A stretch of 57,431 nucleotides of DNA, taken from contig QCFH01000009.1 of assembly GCA_003278345.1 (NCBI GenBank), positions 1 to 57,431 on the forward strand. The letters run 5' to 3'. The position numbers were made by a program, and so were the translations under genes. The notes under the pieces were generated by a model. It did no database searches. It worked only from the letters and a program-made list of their open reading frames with translations, and was not told where the DNA came from. Below are positions 46,881 to 56,725 of the stretch, one piece after another; within the stretch, counting starts at the first letter, position 1; each line of letters opens with the position of its first letter. The DNA is from Prochlorococcus sp. AG-363-C02 (GTDB lineage Bacteria > Cyanobacteriota > Cyanobacteriia > PCC-6307 > Cyanobiaceae).

Positions 46881-47842
46881 TGTTTGAAGAAGAAGAAGAA
46901 AAACTATCTTTTGGAGAAGGAGAAGGAGAGCTAGTAATACTTCATTATCCCAAGCCATTACCAATGAGATTAGATCGGTGGCTTGTTAGTCAAAGATCAG
47001 AACAAAGTAGAAACAGAATTCAAAAATTTATTGAGCATGGTTTAGTACTTGTAAATGGTTGCAAAGGTAAGGCAAATACTCCTCTTCGAAAAGACGATGA
47101 AATTAAATTGTGGATACCGCCGCCTGAACCACTCCCATATCTAAAACCACAAAAAATGGACTTAAATATCCTTTTTGAAGATCCCCACATCATAGTTATT
47201 AATAAACCTGCAAATTTAACCGTTCATCCTGCACCTGGTAATAAAGATGGAACTCTAGTAAACGGCTTATTACATCACTGTAAAGATCTCCCAGGTATTA
47301 ATGGCAAGCTTAGACCTGGAATAGTTCATAGATTAGATAAAGATACTACAGGGTGTCTTGTCGTTGCAAAAAGTCAAGAAGCATTAGTCAATCTACAAAT
47401 TCAAATTCAAAAAAGGATTGCATCCAGAAGATATATAGCTTTAGTACATGGAGTTCCAAAAGGTGATAGCGGAGTAATAATTGGAGCAATAGGAAGACAT
47501 CCAACAGATAGAAAAAAATATACAGTTGTAAATGATGAGTCAGGGCGTTATGCATGCACTCATTGGAAACTAAAAGAAAGACTTGGTGACTACTCTTTAA
47601 TAGGCTTCAAATTAGATACAGGTAGAACTCACCAAATACGTGTACATTCAGCTCATGTAGGACATCCAATTCTTGGAGATCAAACTTATAGCCGTTGTAA
47701 AAAAACGCCAACCAAACTAACAGGACAAGCTTTGCATGCAATTAAACTTAGTTTAAATCATCCTATATCAAATAAACTGATGCATTTTGAGGCCCCATTG
47801 CCTAATTCATTTTTAAAGCTTCTTTCAATTTTACGTAGATAA
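46880..47842 (+). CDS. rluD: RluA-family 23S rRNA pseudouridine synthase (RluD-like)
   Basis: 320 residues. S4 RNA-binding domain near 30-85 (RLDRWLVSQRSEQSRNRIQKFI), then catalytic core GIVHRLDKDTTGCLVVAKS with the essential Asp, and DTGRTHQIRVH. RluD-type enzymes modify helix 69 of 23S rRNA; the exact uridines are not determined by sequence alone. The acidic first 20 residues (FEEEEEKLSFGEGEGE) are unusual. Starts by TAATG overlap with rbgA. Confidence 0.93.
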   Translation: MFEEEEEKLSFGEGEGELVILHYPKPLPMRLDRWLVSQRSEQSRNRIQKFIEHGLVLVNGCKGKANTPLRKDDEIKLWIPPPEPLPYLKPQKMDLNILFEDPHIIVINKPANLTVHPAPGNKDGTLVNGLLHHCKDLPGINGKLRPGIVHRLDKDTTGCLVVAKSQEALVNLQIQIQKRIASRRYIALVHGVPKGDSGVIIGAIGRHPTDRKKYTVVNDESGRYACTHWKLKERLGDYSLIGFKLDTGRTHQIRVHSAHVGHPILGDQTYSRCKKTPTKLTGQALHAIKLSLNHPISNKLMHFEAPLPNSFLKLLSILRR

Positions 47843-47858
47843 TTGATATTTTAGAGTT

Positions 47859-49460
47859 TTAAATAATTCTTGGAGAAACACTAACCAATTCTTTAGTTAA
47901 AGCTGCCTTGGGGTTACGTATGATTAAATCTGCTTGTCCTTCTTCAACGATTTTGCCTTGGTCTAACACAATAACATGATGACAAAAAGAAGATGCAAGG
48001 TAAAGATCATGCGTAATAAAAATAATGGCTAATCCCAATTTTTTTTGTAATTTCCTAAGCAGCTTCAAAATATCAACCTGTATCTCCACATCTAACATAC
48101 TTACGCTTTCATCACAAATAAGTACTTTTGGGTTTAAAGCAAGTGCACGAGCAATGGCAACTCTTTGTTGTTGACCACCAGAAAGTTGATGAGGAAATCG
48201 TTCCTGAAAAATCTCTGCAGGCGTCAACCCTACTTGTTCTAGTAGATATCTTACCTGTTCTTTCGCACTGGTTGTATTGGCTAGCCCATGGATTAGAAGC
48301 GGATCTGAAACTGCTTCCAAAACAGTCATACGAGGATTTAAAGAAGTGAAAGGATCTTGAAAAACCATTTGTACAGATCGTCTCAAAACCTTCAAATCAT
48401 TTTTATTTAAACTCGCAATGTTTTTACCAAATAACTTTACTTCACCTCCTCTTATTGGGATTAGACCAAGCAAAGCTCGACACAAAGTACTCTTTCCACA
48501 CCCCGAGATCCCAACAATTCCTAGTGTTTGAGAACTACTTAAGGAAAAACTTACTTCATCAATAGCTTTTATCCATTTGAACTGCCATGGCAAGCTAGAA
48601 ACAGGGTGCCAACAACGCAATCTATCAACTTCCAAAATTACATCTTGTGTAGGCATGGAAGCTAAAGTAATTTGTTCACGGCCTTTAACTGCTTCTACCA
48701 ATTTCTTTCCCATCAAAGATGTAGGGTTGGCAAATAACTGATCATTAGATTTTTCTTCAACAATTCTTCCAGAATCAAGAATCGCAATTCGATTACACCA
48801 TCTAGAAGCAAGAGCAAGATCATGACTTATTAATAAGAGAGAACTTCCAATCTCATCACAAAGCATGCTTAATTCTCCCATTACCTGATTGGCTATTGTT
48901 ACATCAAGGCTAGAAGTTGGTTCATCAGCAATTATCAATGGAGGCCGCATTGCAATAGCCAATGCAATGCCAACACGTTGACGCATTCCTCCACTTAACT
49001 CATGTGGATATGCTTCAAATCTTTTTATAGAAATACCCACTTTATCTAATAATTCTTCTGCCCTTGTTCTAATCCAAAACGATGATTTACTAGGCTGATG
49101 CGCGCGCAAGGTATCAACAAGGTGTGTTCCAATATTCATCAATGGATTCAGACGAGTACCGGGATCCTGAAAAATCAAGCCAACTAATTCACCCCTAAAC
49201 TTTTCTAAATTCTTAACTTCCAATTTCATTAAATCATGACCATCTAAGAAAATATTGCCAGTACAAATAGATCCAGGAGGAATTATTTGCAATAAAATTT
49301 TAGCAATTGTGCTTTTACCCGATCCTGAACTTCCAATGAGAGCAATGCGTTCTCCACGTTTTAGCTGTAGATTCACCTTATCAAGTACCCATCTCTTGCT
49401 ACCCAAATAACAAAAACTCAAATCTTTAATTATCAATACATCCTTTCCAGAACAAGTCAT
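47859..49460 (-). CDS. Fused double ABC ATPase (peptide/nickel DppD-DppF type)
   Basis: 533 residues from ATG 49460. Two complete ATPase domains in tandem: first with GSSGSGKST and the LSGGMRQRVGIALAIA signature, second with GISGCGKST and LSGGQQQRVAIARALA, each followed by Walker B (LIIADEPTSSLDV and VLICDESVSMLDVEIQ). The arrangement matches DppD-DppF fusions that power oligopeptide or nickel uptake. No permease or binding protein is nearby. A TTG 4 codons upstream is an alternative start. Convergent with rluD. Confidence 0.88.
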   Translation of the reverse strand: MTCSGKDVLIIKDLSFCYLGSKRWVLDKVNLQLKRGERIALIGSSGSGKSTIAKILLQIIPPGSICTGNIFLDGHDLMKLEVKNLEKFRGELVGLIFQDPGTRLNPLMNIGTHLVDTLRAHQPSKSSFWIRTRAEELLDKVGISIKRFEAYPHELSGGMRQRVGIALAIAMRPPLIIADEPTSSLDVTIANQVMGELSMLCDEIGSSLLLISHDLALASRWCNRIAILDSGRIVEEKSNDQLFANPTSLMGKKLVEAVKGREQITLASMPTQDVILEVDRLRCWHPVSSLPWQFKWIKAIDEVSFSLSSSQTLGIVGISGCGKSTLCRALLGLIPIRGGEVKLFGKNIASLNKNDLKVLRRSVQMVFQDPFTSLNPRMTVLEAVSDPLLIHGLANTTSAKEQVRYLLEQVGLTPAEIFQERFPHQLSGGQQQRVAIARALALNPKVLICDESVSMLDVEIQVDILKLLRKLQKKLGLAIIFITHDLYLASSFCHHVIVLDQGKIVEEGQADLIIRNPKAALTKELVSVSPRII

Positions 49461-49515
49461 AAGTTGTAGCAAGGGTGCTTACGCCCTAATAAAATAAATT
49501 AAAGCAATTGGTCGA

Positions 49516-51840
49516 ATGCTAAATACCGCTTCTGCATCTAATCAGAAAGAGACCAAATCGGTCTGTGGTTTAGCAATGAGTGATGAGCCTCAGCTTAGAA
49601 CTGATCTAATTAGTAATTCTGATGACTATGGCATCCAATTACCAGCTTGGTTAAAAAATTGCATAGAAAAATCACCAGTTCCTATTGGTCAATCTTGCCC
49701 AAATAATGCAGATTCTTTGTTAGCATCATCATTCGATCTAGCTTTTAGGCTTCATAAAGGACAATTTAGAGTAAGTGGAGATCCTTACATAGTTCATCCA
49801 GTTGCTGTAGCAGATCTTTTAAAAGAAATAGGAGCAAGCCCAAAAGTAATAGCTGCTGGTTTTCTACATGATGTTGTTGAAGATACAATCATTACTCCTG
49901 ATGAATTAGAGGATTTATTTGGGACTGAAGTAAGAGAATTAGTAGAAGGCGTAACAAAATTAGGGGGTATTCATTTCCCAAATAGATCTGAGGCTCAAGC
50001 TGAGAACTTACGAAAAATGTTCTTGGCAATGGCGAGGGATATTCGCGTTGTACTTGTTAAATTGGCAGATAGATTACATAACATGAGGACAATAAGTGTT
50101 CTTCCCCAAGAGAAACAAAAACGAATTGCCTTAGAAACCAGAGAAATATATGCACCTTTAGCAAACAGGCTGGGTATAGGACGATTTAAGTGGGAACTGG
50201 AAGATCTAGCGTTTAAACTACTTGAACCAAATTCTTTTACACAAGTACAGAAAGACGTTGCGACCAAAAGGAGTGAACGAGAAAAGCGTTTAGACACAAC
50301 AGTGGATATACTCAAAAATCACTTAAATGATGCTGGTCTTGAGAATTGTGAGGTATATGGTCGACCTAAACATCTCTTTGGCATATGGAGCAAAATGCAA
50401 CGTCAAGGTAAAGCATTTCATGAAATTTATGATGTTGCTGCCTTAAGAATTATTGTTCCAAATTTAGAAACATGCTATCGAGCCCTTGCAGTTGTCCATG
50501 ATACTTTTCGCCCTATCCCAGGTAGATTTAAAGATTACATAGGATTACCAAAACCAAATGGATACCAATCTCTTCATACATCTGTTATTGGTAGACATCG
50601 ACCAATAGAAGTTCAAATAAGAACTAAAGAAATGCACCAGGTAGCTGAGTTTGGAATAGCTGCACACTGGAAGTACAAAGAAGGAGGCTCTCCAGCATTA
50701 GGAGATGCAGAGCGTTTTAGCTGGCTACGTCAATTAATAGACTGGCAACAAGAAGAAGATAATTCTGATTATAATGACTACCTTTCATCTATTAAAGAGG
50801 ATTTATTTGACGAAGAAGTTTTTGTATTTACTCCAAAAGGAGATGTAGTAGGTCTACGCAAGGGATCAACAGCAATAGATTTTGCATATCGCATTCATTC
50901 AGAAGTCGGAAATCATTGTTATGGTACAAGAATAAACGACAAACTATCTCCGTTAACTACTCAACTAAATAATGGTGACTTTGTAGAAATTATTACTAAT
51001 AATACTGCCCATCCTAGTCTCAATTGGCTAAATTTTGTAGCCACTCCCACAGCTAGAAATCGAATTAGACAATGGTACAAAGTAAGTCATAGAGATGAGA
51101 CAATACAACGAGGGAAAGAACTTCTGGAACGTGATCTTGGTCGTAAAGGATTTGACATATTTCTAAAAAGCGAAGCACTAATCAAAGTAGCAGAACGTTG
51201 TAATTACAAATCGACGGATGATCTTCTGGCTGCACTTGGTTTTGGAGCAATTACGATAAATCAGGTTTTAAATCGTTTTCGTGAAGAAATGCGTTTACAA
51301 AACATGAGCGTAGTTCATATTCCTGAGAAAGGTAAGACTATTCATACTCAAACAACAAGCCATAAAGAGGACTCTTCTTTAAAAAAATCTTCTACAATTA
51401 TCGGATTAGAAGGTTTGGATTACCGTCTAGCTGGTTGTTGTAGTCCTCTACCAGGGGAAGAAATTATAGGGACTGTTACTTTGGGAAATCATGGAATAGC
51501 AGTTCATCGAGAAAATTGTATGAATTTAAATTCTGTTCCTAAAGAAAGGCAATTACCTGTGAAGTGGAATGAAAGATCATTAACTAAAAATACTAAGTTC
51601 TCCACCCAAATAAGAATAGAAGTAATAGATAGAGTTGGTGTTTTAAAAGATATTTTATTGAGACTTTCAGACAATGGAATAAATGTTAGCGATGCACGAG
51701 TCCAAACTGCTTCTGGTAAACCTGCTTGTATTGATCTAAGAATAGAAATAAATAATTCTGACCAACTTTCAATGACAATTAATAAAATTCGTTCAATGGC
51801 AGATGTTATTGATATTGCTAGAACAGGAATAAACCATTAA
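49516..51840 (+). CDS. spoT: Bifunctional (p)ppGpp synthetase/hydrolase (RelA/SpoT, RSH)
   Basis: 774 residues. HD hydrolase domain (about 73-190) with HDVVED at 118-124, synthetase domain with FKDYIGLPKPNGYQSLHTS and EVQIRTKEMHQVAEFGIAAHWKYK, TGS domain (FVFTPKGDVVGLRKGSTAIDFAYRIHSEVG), a zinc-finger-like CCSPLPG, and a C-terminal ACT domain (RIEVIDRVGVLKDILLRLSDNGINVSDA). Both activities look intact, so this is probably the only long RSH. ATG 49516; 49576 is an alternative. Confidence 0.95.
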   Translation: MLNTASASNQKETKSVCGLAMSDEPQLRTDLISNSDDYGIQLPAWLKNCIEKSPVPIGQSCPNNADSLLASSFDLAFRLHKGQFRVSGDPYIVHPVAVADLLKEIGASPKVIAAGFLHDVVEDTIITPDELEDLFGTEVRELVEGVTKLGGIHFPNRSEAQAENLRKMFLAMARDIRVVLVKLADRLHNMRTISVLPQEKQKRIALETREIYAPLANRLGIGRFKWELEDLAFKLLEPNSFTQVQKDVATKRSEREKRLDTTVDILKNHLNDAGLENCEVYGRPKHLFGIWSKMQRQGKAFHEIYDVAALRIIVPNLETCYRALAVVHDTFRPIPGRFKDYIGLPKPNGYQSLHTSVIGRHRPIEVQIRTKEMHQVAEFGIAAHWKYKEGGSPALGDAERFSWLRQLIDWQQEEDNSDYNDYLSSIKEDLFDEEVFVFTPKGDVVGLRKGSTAIDFAYRIHSEVGNHCYGTRINDKLSPLTTQLNNGDFVEIITNNTAHPSLNWLNFVATPTARNRIRQWYKVSHRDETIQRGKELLERDLGRKGFDIFLKSEALIKVAERCNYKSTDDLLAALGFGAITINQVLNRFREEMRLQNMSVVHIPEKGKTIHTQTTSHKEDSSLKKSSTIIGLEGLDYRLAGCCSPLPGEEIIGTVTLGNHGIAVHRENCMNLNSVPKERQLPVKWNERSLTKNTKFSTQIRIEVIDRVGVLKDILLRLSDNGINVSDARVQTASGKPACIDLRIEINNSDQLSMTINKIRSMADVIDIARTGINH

Positions 51841-52040
51841 TTTGCTTTTGAATTTATAATAAAAATTATAAAGACTAGAAGAAAATTTATTTATTATTTA
51901 TAAGTAGAAGTGACTAATGATAAATTTAGTCAAAAGTGTATTTTATCTACAATTTGTACTAATATCTTCTTTCAAAGACTGAGAAAAAATAAATTCTAAT
52001 ATTTAATTAGCCTTTTAAAGAACTATTTGCAATGTGTAGG

Positions 52041-52511
52041 TCATAAAAATGTTTTTCTTTTATGTAATTTCTTAAAAATCATATAAGAAATGCATCCCAT
52101 CAAAAAACTAGAAATTAGTCCAACAATAAATGATCCTAATAAAATCCTGTTACTGATAAGCAATCCTTGATTCCACATTTGTTTTTGAGTCAATTGACTC
52201 AAATTATTTAAACTATCTCCTTTACCTAGAATAAATGCTCCGACTTTATAGTTAAATAAGTATAAAGGTATATACGTGAAAGGATTACTAATCCAAGTCC
52301 CCATTGCTGCAAGTAAATGATGACCTCTAACCAAGCTTGCCAAACAAATCCCAATCAGAGATTGCAATCCAAAGAATGGAAAGCAACCACTGAAAATCCC
52401 AACTGCTACTCCACGTGCTCTTTCAGCTGGGGTTCCATCCTGTTTCCAAATCCAAAAAATCATAATTTTTAATTTTTGACAAAATTTCAAAACGATGTTC
52501 ATCATTTTCAT
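52041..52511 (-). CDS. DUF2062 membrane protein
   Basis: 156 residues from ATG 52511 (ATG 52505 and 52502 are alternatives). DUF2062 signatures are visible: GTPAERARGVAVGIFSGCFPFFGLQSLIG and the DUF-typical GTWISNPFTYIPLYLFNYKVG. Three or four membrane segments. Function unknown; probable inner membrane. Convergent with spoT; its start faces mnmE. Confidence 0.8.
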   Translation of the reverse strand: MKMMNIVLKFCQKLKIMIFWIWKQDGTPAERARGVAVGIFSGCFPFFGLQSLIGICLASLVRGHHLLAAMGTWISNPFTYIPLYLFNYKVGAFILGKGDSLNNLSQLTQKQMWNQGLLISNRILLGSFIVGLISSFLMGCISYMIFKKLHKRKTFL

Positions 52512-52578
52512 GTTCCGTATAAATAACAAGATAAAGAATGGAGAGAGCTCGTGGAGAACACGATTTTACTGTTAAATA

Positions 52579-53952
52579 ATGGAACCATTATTGTCAACAG
52601 AAGAAAATATTGCTGCAATAGCATCTGCAATTTCCCCAGGTCAAGGAGCCATTGCAATTATAAAAATTTCAGGACCATCTTCTATAAAAGTTGTTAAAGC
52701 TATTGTGCAAGTTCCAGGTAAACAATTGTGGGATAGTCATAAGATTCTTTATGGATATGTAATAGACAAAAATATTCAAAAGAAAATTGATGAAGTTTTA
52801 ATATTAATTATGAAGGCACCTCGTAGTTTTACTGGAGAAGATGTAGTAGAAATCCATTGTCATGGTGGATTAATAGCAGTACAAGAAGTTCTAAAGCAAG
52901 TTTTAAATCAGCCCAATACCAGAAGAGCCTTTCCTGGAGAGTTCAGTCAGCGTGCAATTTTAAATGAAAGGATTGATCTAACTCAAGCAGAAGCAATCAA
53001 TGAATTAATTAGTGCAAAAACAACAAAAGCAGCAGAAATAGCAATGTCAGGAATTAATGGTGAAATTACTCAACAAATCAATAGTATAAGAGACAACCTA
53101 CTGGATCAACTTAGTGAGATTGAAGCAAGAATTGATTTCGAGGATGACTTACCACCTCTTGATTCTCAAGGAATATTATCAAATTTAACTTTAATTCATG
53201 AAAGACTTTCTCGACTCGTTCATGATGCAGAACAAGGCAATTTAATACGTAATGGCTTAAAAGTAGCGCTAATTGGCTTGCCAAATGTCGGAAAGAGTTC
53301 GATATTGAACTTACTTAGCAAGCAGGAAAGAGCTATTGTTACAAGTATCCCAGGAACTACGAGAGATATTCTTGAAAACGAAATTGTACTAGAAGGTATT
53401 CCAATAACTATCCTAGATACAGCAGGCATAAGAGAAACAAAGAGTGAAATTGAAAAAATTGGAATTGCTCTCAGTGAAAAGACATTGGCCACTGCAGATG
53501 TAATTGTATTAATATTTGATCTCAGCCAAGGGTGGACAGTTGACGACGAAAAATTACTTCAAAAAATTCCCAAAAGTACACAAACAATAATCTTAGGAAA
53601 TAAGTCTGATCTAGCAAAAGAATCAAAAGGTAAACCTAAAGAAGCAGATGTCACTATGAGTGCACTAACTGGCAAAGGAGAGAAAGAAATGATTGAAGCT
53701 ATATTAAAAATTTTTAATGCAACTAAAGTCTCCGGAATACAAGTGGCTCTTAATGAACGACAATTGGATTTAGTCACACTAGCAATTAAAGCATTAGAAA
53801 GAATAGATACAATTGCTGCACAAAATTTGCCTTGGGATTTTTGGACGATTGATTTAAGAGATGCTATATACAAGCTTGGAGAATTAACTGGTGATGAGGT
53901 GACTGAGGAAATACATAATCGAATATTCTCAAAATTCTGTATTGGTAAGTAA
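52579..53952 (+). CDS. mnmE: tRNA modification GTPase MnmE (TrmE)
   Basis: 457 residues. With MnmG it installs the carboxymethylaminomethyl group at U34 of some tRNAs. The N-terminal folate-binding domain (IAAIASAISPGQGAIAIIKISG), central helical domain (RRAFPGEFSQRAILNERIDLTQAEA), G domain GLPNVGKSSILN and DTAGIRETKSEIE, and the C-terminal CIGK (catalytic Cys) are all present. Normal length. ATG 52579. Confidence 0.96.
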   Translation: MEPLLSTEENIAAIASAISPGQGAIAIIKISGPSSIKVVKAIVQVPGKQLWDSHKILYGYVIDKNIQKKIDEVLILIMKAPRSFTGEDVVEIHCHGGLIAVQEVLKQVLNQPNTRRAFPGEFSQRAILNERIDLTQAEAINELISAKTTKAAEIAMSGINGEITQQINSIRDNLLDQLSEIEARIDFEDDLPPLDSQGILSNLTLIHERLSRLVHDAEQGNLIRNGLKVALIGLPNVGKSSILNLLSKQERAIVTSIPGTTRDILENEIVLEGIPITILDTAGIRETKSEIEKIGIALSEKTLATADVIVLIFDLSQGWTVDDEKLLQKIPKSTQTIILGNKSDLAKESKGKPKEADVTMSALTGKGEKEMIEAILKIFNATKVSGIQVALNERQLDLVTLAIKALERIDTIAAQNLPWDFWTIDLRDAIYKLGELTGDEVTEEIHNRIFSKFCIGK

Positions 53953-54047
53953 AAGAGTTTTATTGATATATCAATTTTAGTGTTCTAATTCATATAAAAT
54001 AAATAAAATTACAGCTCTTTATTCAAAATTTTTCTAGAGTTTTCATC

Positions 54048-54911
54048 TTGAATATAATCACACCAAAAATAATTCACCTATTGGATCTTTGGCTGGATGA
54101 AGATATAGGTCGTGGTGACCTTACTCAATCAGCTATTGAAAATAAAATTGTTAGTGCTTATTGGGTATGTAAGCAAGAAGGTCTCTTTTGTGGTGGGGAA
54201 TTAGTAAAGTCTCTTTATCAACGTCTTGATGATTCTGTAAAAATAAGATTACAGAAATTTGATGGAGAAAGAGTAATAGTTGGAGAAAAAGTTATGGAAT
54301 TAACTGGGCCAGTATCATCCTTATTAGCAGGAGAACGTACAGCCCTCAATTTAGTGATGCATCTTTCAGGGATTGCAACTTATACAAAACAGTTAGTTTC
54401 AGAACTAGAAGGGACTAAAGTACAATTAGCAGATACTAGAAAAACAACACCAGGTCTTCGGCAATTAGAGAAATATGCAGTGAGATGTGGCGGTGGAATA
54501 AATCACAGATTAGGCTTAGATGATGCAGCGATGTTAAAAGAAAACCACATTGCTTGGAGCAAAGGAATAACAGAATCTATGCAGACACTTAGAGAAAGTT
54601 TACCTTGGACTACTAAAGTTATAGTAGAAGCTGAAACCAGCAAGCAAGCAATAGAAGCTGTCTCTGCTGGAGCTGATGGAGTTCTTCTAGATGAAATGAA
54701 GCCTAGTGATATAAAGAAGTTAATTCCTGAATTAAAAGCAATATCAAAAAACAACTCAAAGGAGGTAATTATTGAAGCATCAGGTATTAATCCTCAATAT
54801 ATAAAAGAATATGCCTCAACAGGTGTTGACATAATCTCTAGTAGTGCTCCCATTAGCCAAAGCAAATGGATAGATTTCAGCATGCGTTTCACTGAAGCAA
54901 GGGAGAACTAA
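54048..54911 (+). CDS. nadC: Nicotinate-nucleotide pyrophosphorylase (quinolinate phosphoribosyltransferase)
   Basis: 287 residues. Makes nicotinate mononucleotide from quinolinate and PRPP for NAD. Present: [77 protein letters not shown] and [25 protein letters not shown] 54048 is the only nearby start that keeps the normal N-terminus. The stop is 2 nt from argS, so the pair is probably one transcript. Confidence 0.94.
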   Translation: MNIITPKIIHLLDLWLDEDIGRGDLTQSAIENKIVSAYWVCKQEGLFCGGELVKSLYQRLDDSVKIRLQKFDGERVIVGEKVMELTGPVSSLLAGERTALNLVMHLSGIATYTKQLVSELEGTKVQLADTRKTTPGLRQLEKYAVRCGGGINHRLGLDDAAMLKENHIAWSKGITESMQTLRESLPWTTKVIVEAETSKQAIEAVSAGADGVLLDEMKPSDIKKLIPELKAISKNNSKEVIIEASGINPQYIKEYASTGVDIISSSAPISQSKWIDFSMRFTEAREN

Positions 54912-54913
54912 CT

Positions 54914-56725
54914 ATGCATATTATATTCCAAGTATTAACTAAACAAATTCAAGATGCCATTAATGCTTCATTTCCCAAAGCAGCATTAAACGCAAGAAAA
55001 GAAGGCTCTTTTCTAAACCCTCAATTAGTTCAGGCTTCTAAGCCTGAATTTGGTGATTTTCAGATGAATGGCGCCTTAACTTTATCAAAGATTTTAAAAA
55101 AGCCTCCTAGAGAAATTGCAGAAATAATTGTTATTCAACTCAAAAAAAATAAAGATTTCAACAACATTTGTTTGGCACCAGAAATAGCTGGGCCAGGCTT
55201 TATAAATCTTACTATTAAGAATTCTTGTCTTAAAAAAGAACTGACATCTCGACTCAACGATGATCTCCTTGGTGTACCTCAGGCAAAAGATGAAGAAGAA
55301 AATAAACAACTTAAGCCCATCATCGTCGACTTTTCGAGTCCAAATATCGCAAAAGAAATGCATGTTGGGCATTTACGGTCGACAATTATCGGCGACTCTA
55401 TTGCACGAATTTTAAAATTTCGTGGTCATCAAGTATTGCGTCTTAACCATGTTGGGGACTGGGGGACTCAATTTGGAATGTTAATAACCCATTTAAAGAA
55501 TGTTGCTCCAGAAGCACTTACAACTGCTAATTTTGTAAATCTTGGAGACTTAGTAGATTTCTATAGACAAGCAAAAAAGAATTTTGATGAAGATCAATAT
55601 TTTCAGAAATGCTCTCGTGAGGAGGTAGTGAAATTACAGCAAGGCAATCAGGAAAGCATTAAAGCATGGAAGTTACTTTGCAATCAATCTCGTAATGCAT
55701 TTCAAAAGATCTATAACCGTCTAGATATTAAACTCGATGAAAGAGGTGAATCATTTTATAACCCTTTTTTAAAAGATGTCATAGATGAGCTTTCCAAATT
55801 AGGTTTACTTATAAAAGATAATGGTGCTCAATGTGTATTTTTAAATGAAATTAAGGGTAAGGATGGAAATCCTCTTGGAATAATTGTACAGAAATCAGAT
55901 GGGGGCTTTAATTATGCAACTACAGACTTAGCCGCAATTAGATATAGACTCAATGATTTGCCAAATGGAGATGGTGCTGGAAGAATCATCTATGTAACCG
56001 ATGCAGGTCAATCAAATCATTTTGCTAGCGTATTTCAAGTTGCAAAATTAGCCAACTGGATACCAAAGGATTGCAAAGTAGAGCACGTACCATTTGGATT
56101 GGTACAGGGAGAAGATGGAAAGAAGCTCAAAACCCGTTCAGGTGAGACAATACGATTAAAAGATCTACTTGATGAAGCAATTGATCGAGCAAAAATAGAT
56201 ATAGAGAGAAGACTAAAAGAAGAAGGACGTAAGGAAAGTCTTGATTTTATAGAAAAAGTCTCAAGCACTATTGGTATCTCAGCCGTCAAGTATGCGGATC
56301 TTAGCCAGAATAGAATTACTAATTATCAATTTAGTTTTGATCGAATGCTATCTTTGCAAGGTAATACAGCTCCGTACTTATTGTATGCATTGGTTAGAAT
56401 TGCGGGGATAAATCGTAAAGGTGGGGAAATTAAAAATTTCAATAATAAACTTGATTTTAATAATGAACAAGAATGGAAATTAGCTAGAGAGATTCTAAAA
56501 TTTGATGAAGTTATTCTAGAAGTAGAAGAACAATTATTACCTAATCGACTATGTAATTATTTATTTGAATTAAGCCAAGCTTTTAATCGTTTTTATGATC
56601 ACATACCTATATTAAAAGCCTCAGAGCCATCAAAATCATCACGTCTTGTATTATGTAGACTTACTGAAAAAACTCTTAAGAAAGGTCTAAACCTACTAGG
56701 TATTTCAACTCTGGAGAGAATGTAA
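54914..56725 (+). CDS. argS: Arginyl-tRNA synthetase
   Basis: 603 residues. The N-terminal Add1 domain (about 1-110) is followed by the HIGH-like signature [19 protein letters not shown], the [20 protein letters not shown] segment in the KMSK region, and the C-terminal DALR anticodon domain ([12 protein letters not shown] onward). Complete. The stop TAA overlaps the ATG of the next gene (TAATG). Confidence 0.96.
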   Translation: MHIIFQVLTKQIQDAINASFPKAALNARKEGSFLNPQLVQASKPEFGDFQMNGALTLSKILKKPPREIAEIIVIQLKKNKDFNNICLAPEIAGPGFINLTIKNSCLKKELTSRLNDDLLGVPQAKDEEENKQLKPIIVDFSSPNIAKEMHVGHLRSTIIGDSIARILKFRGHQVLRLNHVGDWGTQFGMLITHLKNVAPEALTTANFVNLGDLVDFYRQAKKNFDEDQYFQKCSREEVVKLQQGNQESIKAWKLLCNQSRNAFQKIYNRLDIKLDERGESFYNPFLKDVIDELSKLGLLIKDNGAQCVFLNEIKGKDGNPLGIIVQKSDGGFNYATTDLAAIRYRLNDLPNGDGAGRIIYVTDAGQSNHFASVFQVAKLANWIPKDCKVEHVPFGLVQGEDGKKLKTRSGETIRLKDLLDEAIDRAKIDIERRLKEEGRKESLDFIEKVSSTIGISAVKYADLSQNRITNYQFSFDRMLSLQGNTAPYLLYALVRIAGINRKGGEIKNFNNKLDFNNEQEWKLAREILKFDEVILEVEEQLLPNRLCNYLFELSQAFNRFYDHIPILKASEPSKSSRLVLCRLTEKTLKKGLNLLGISTLERM

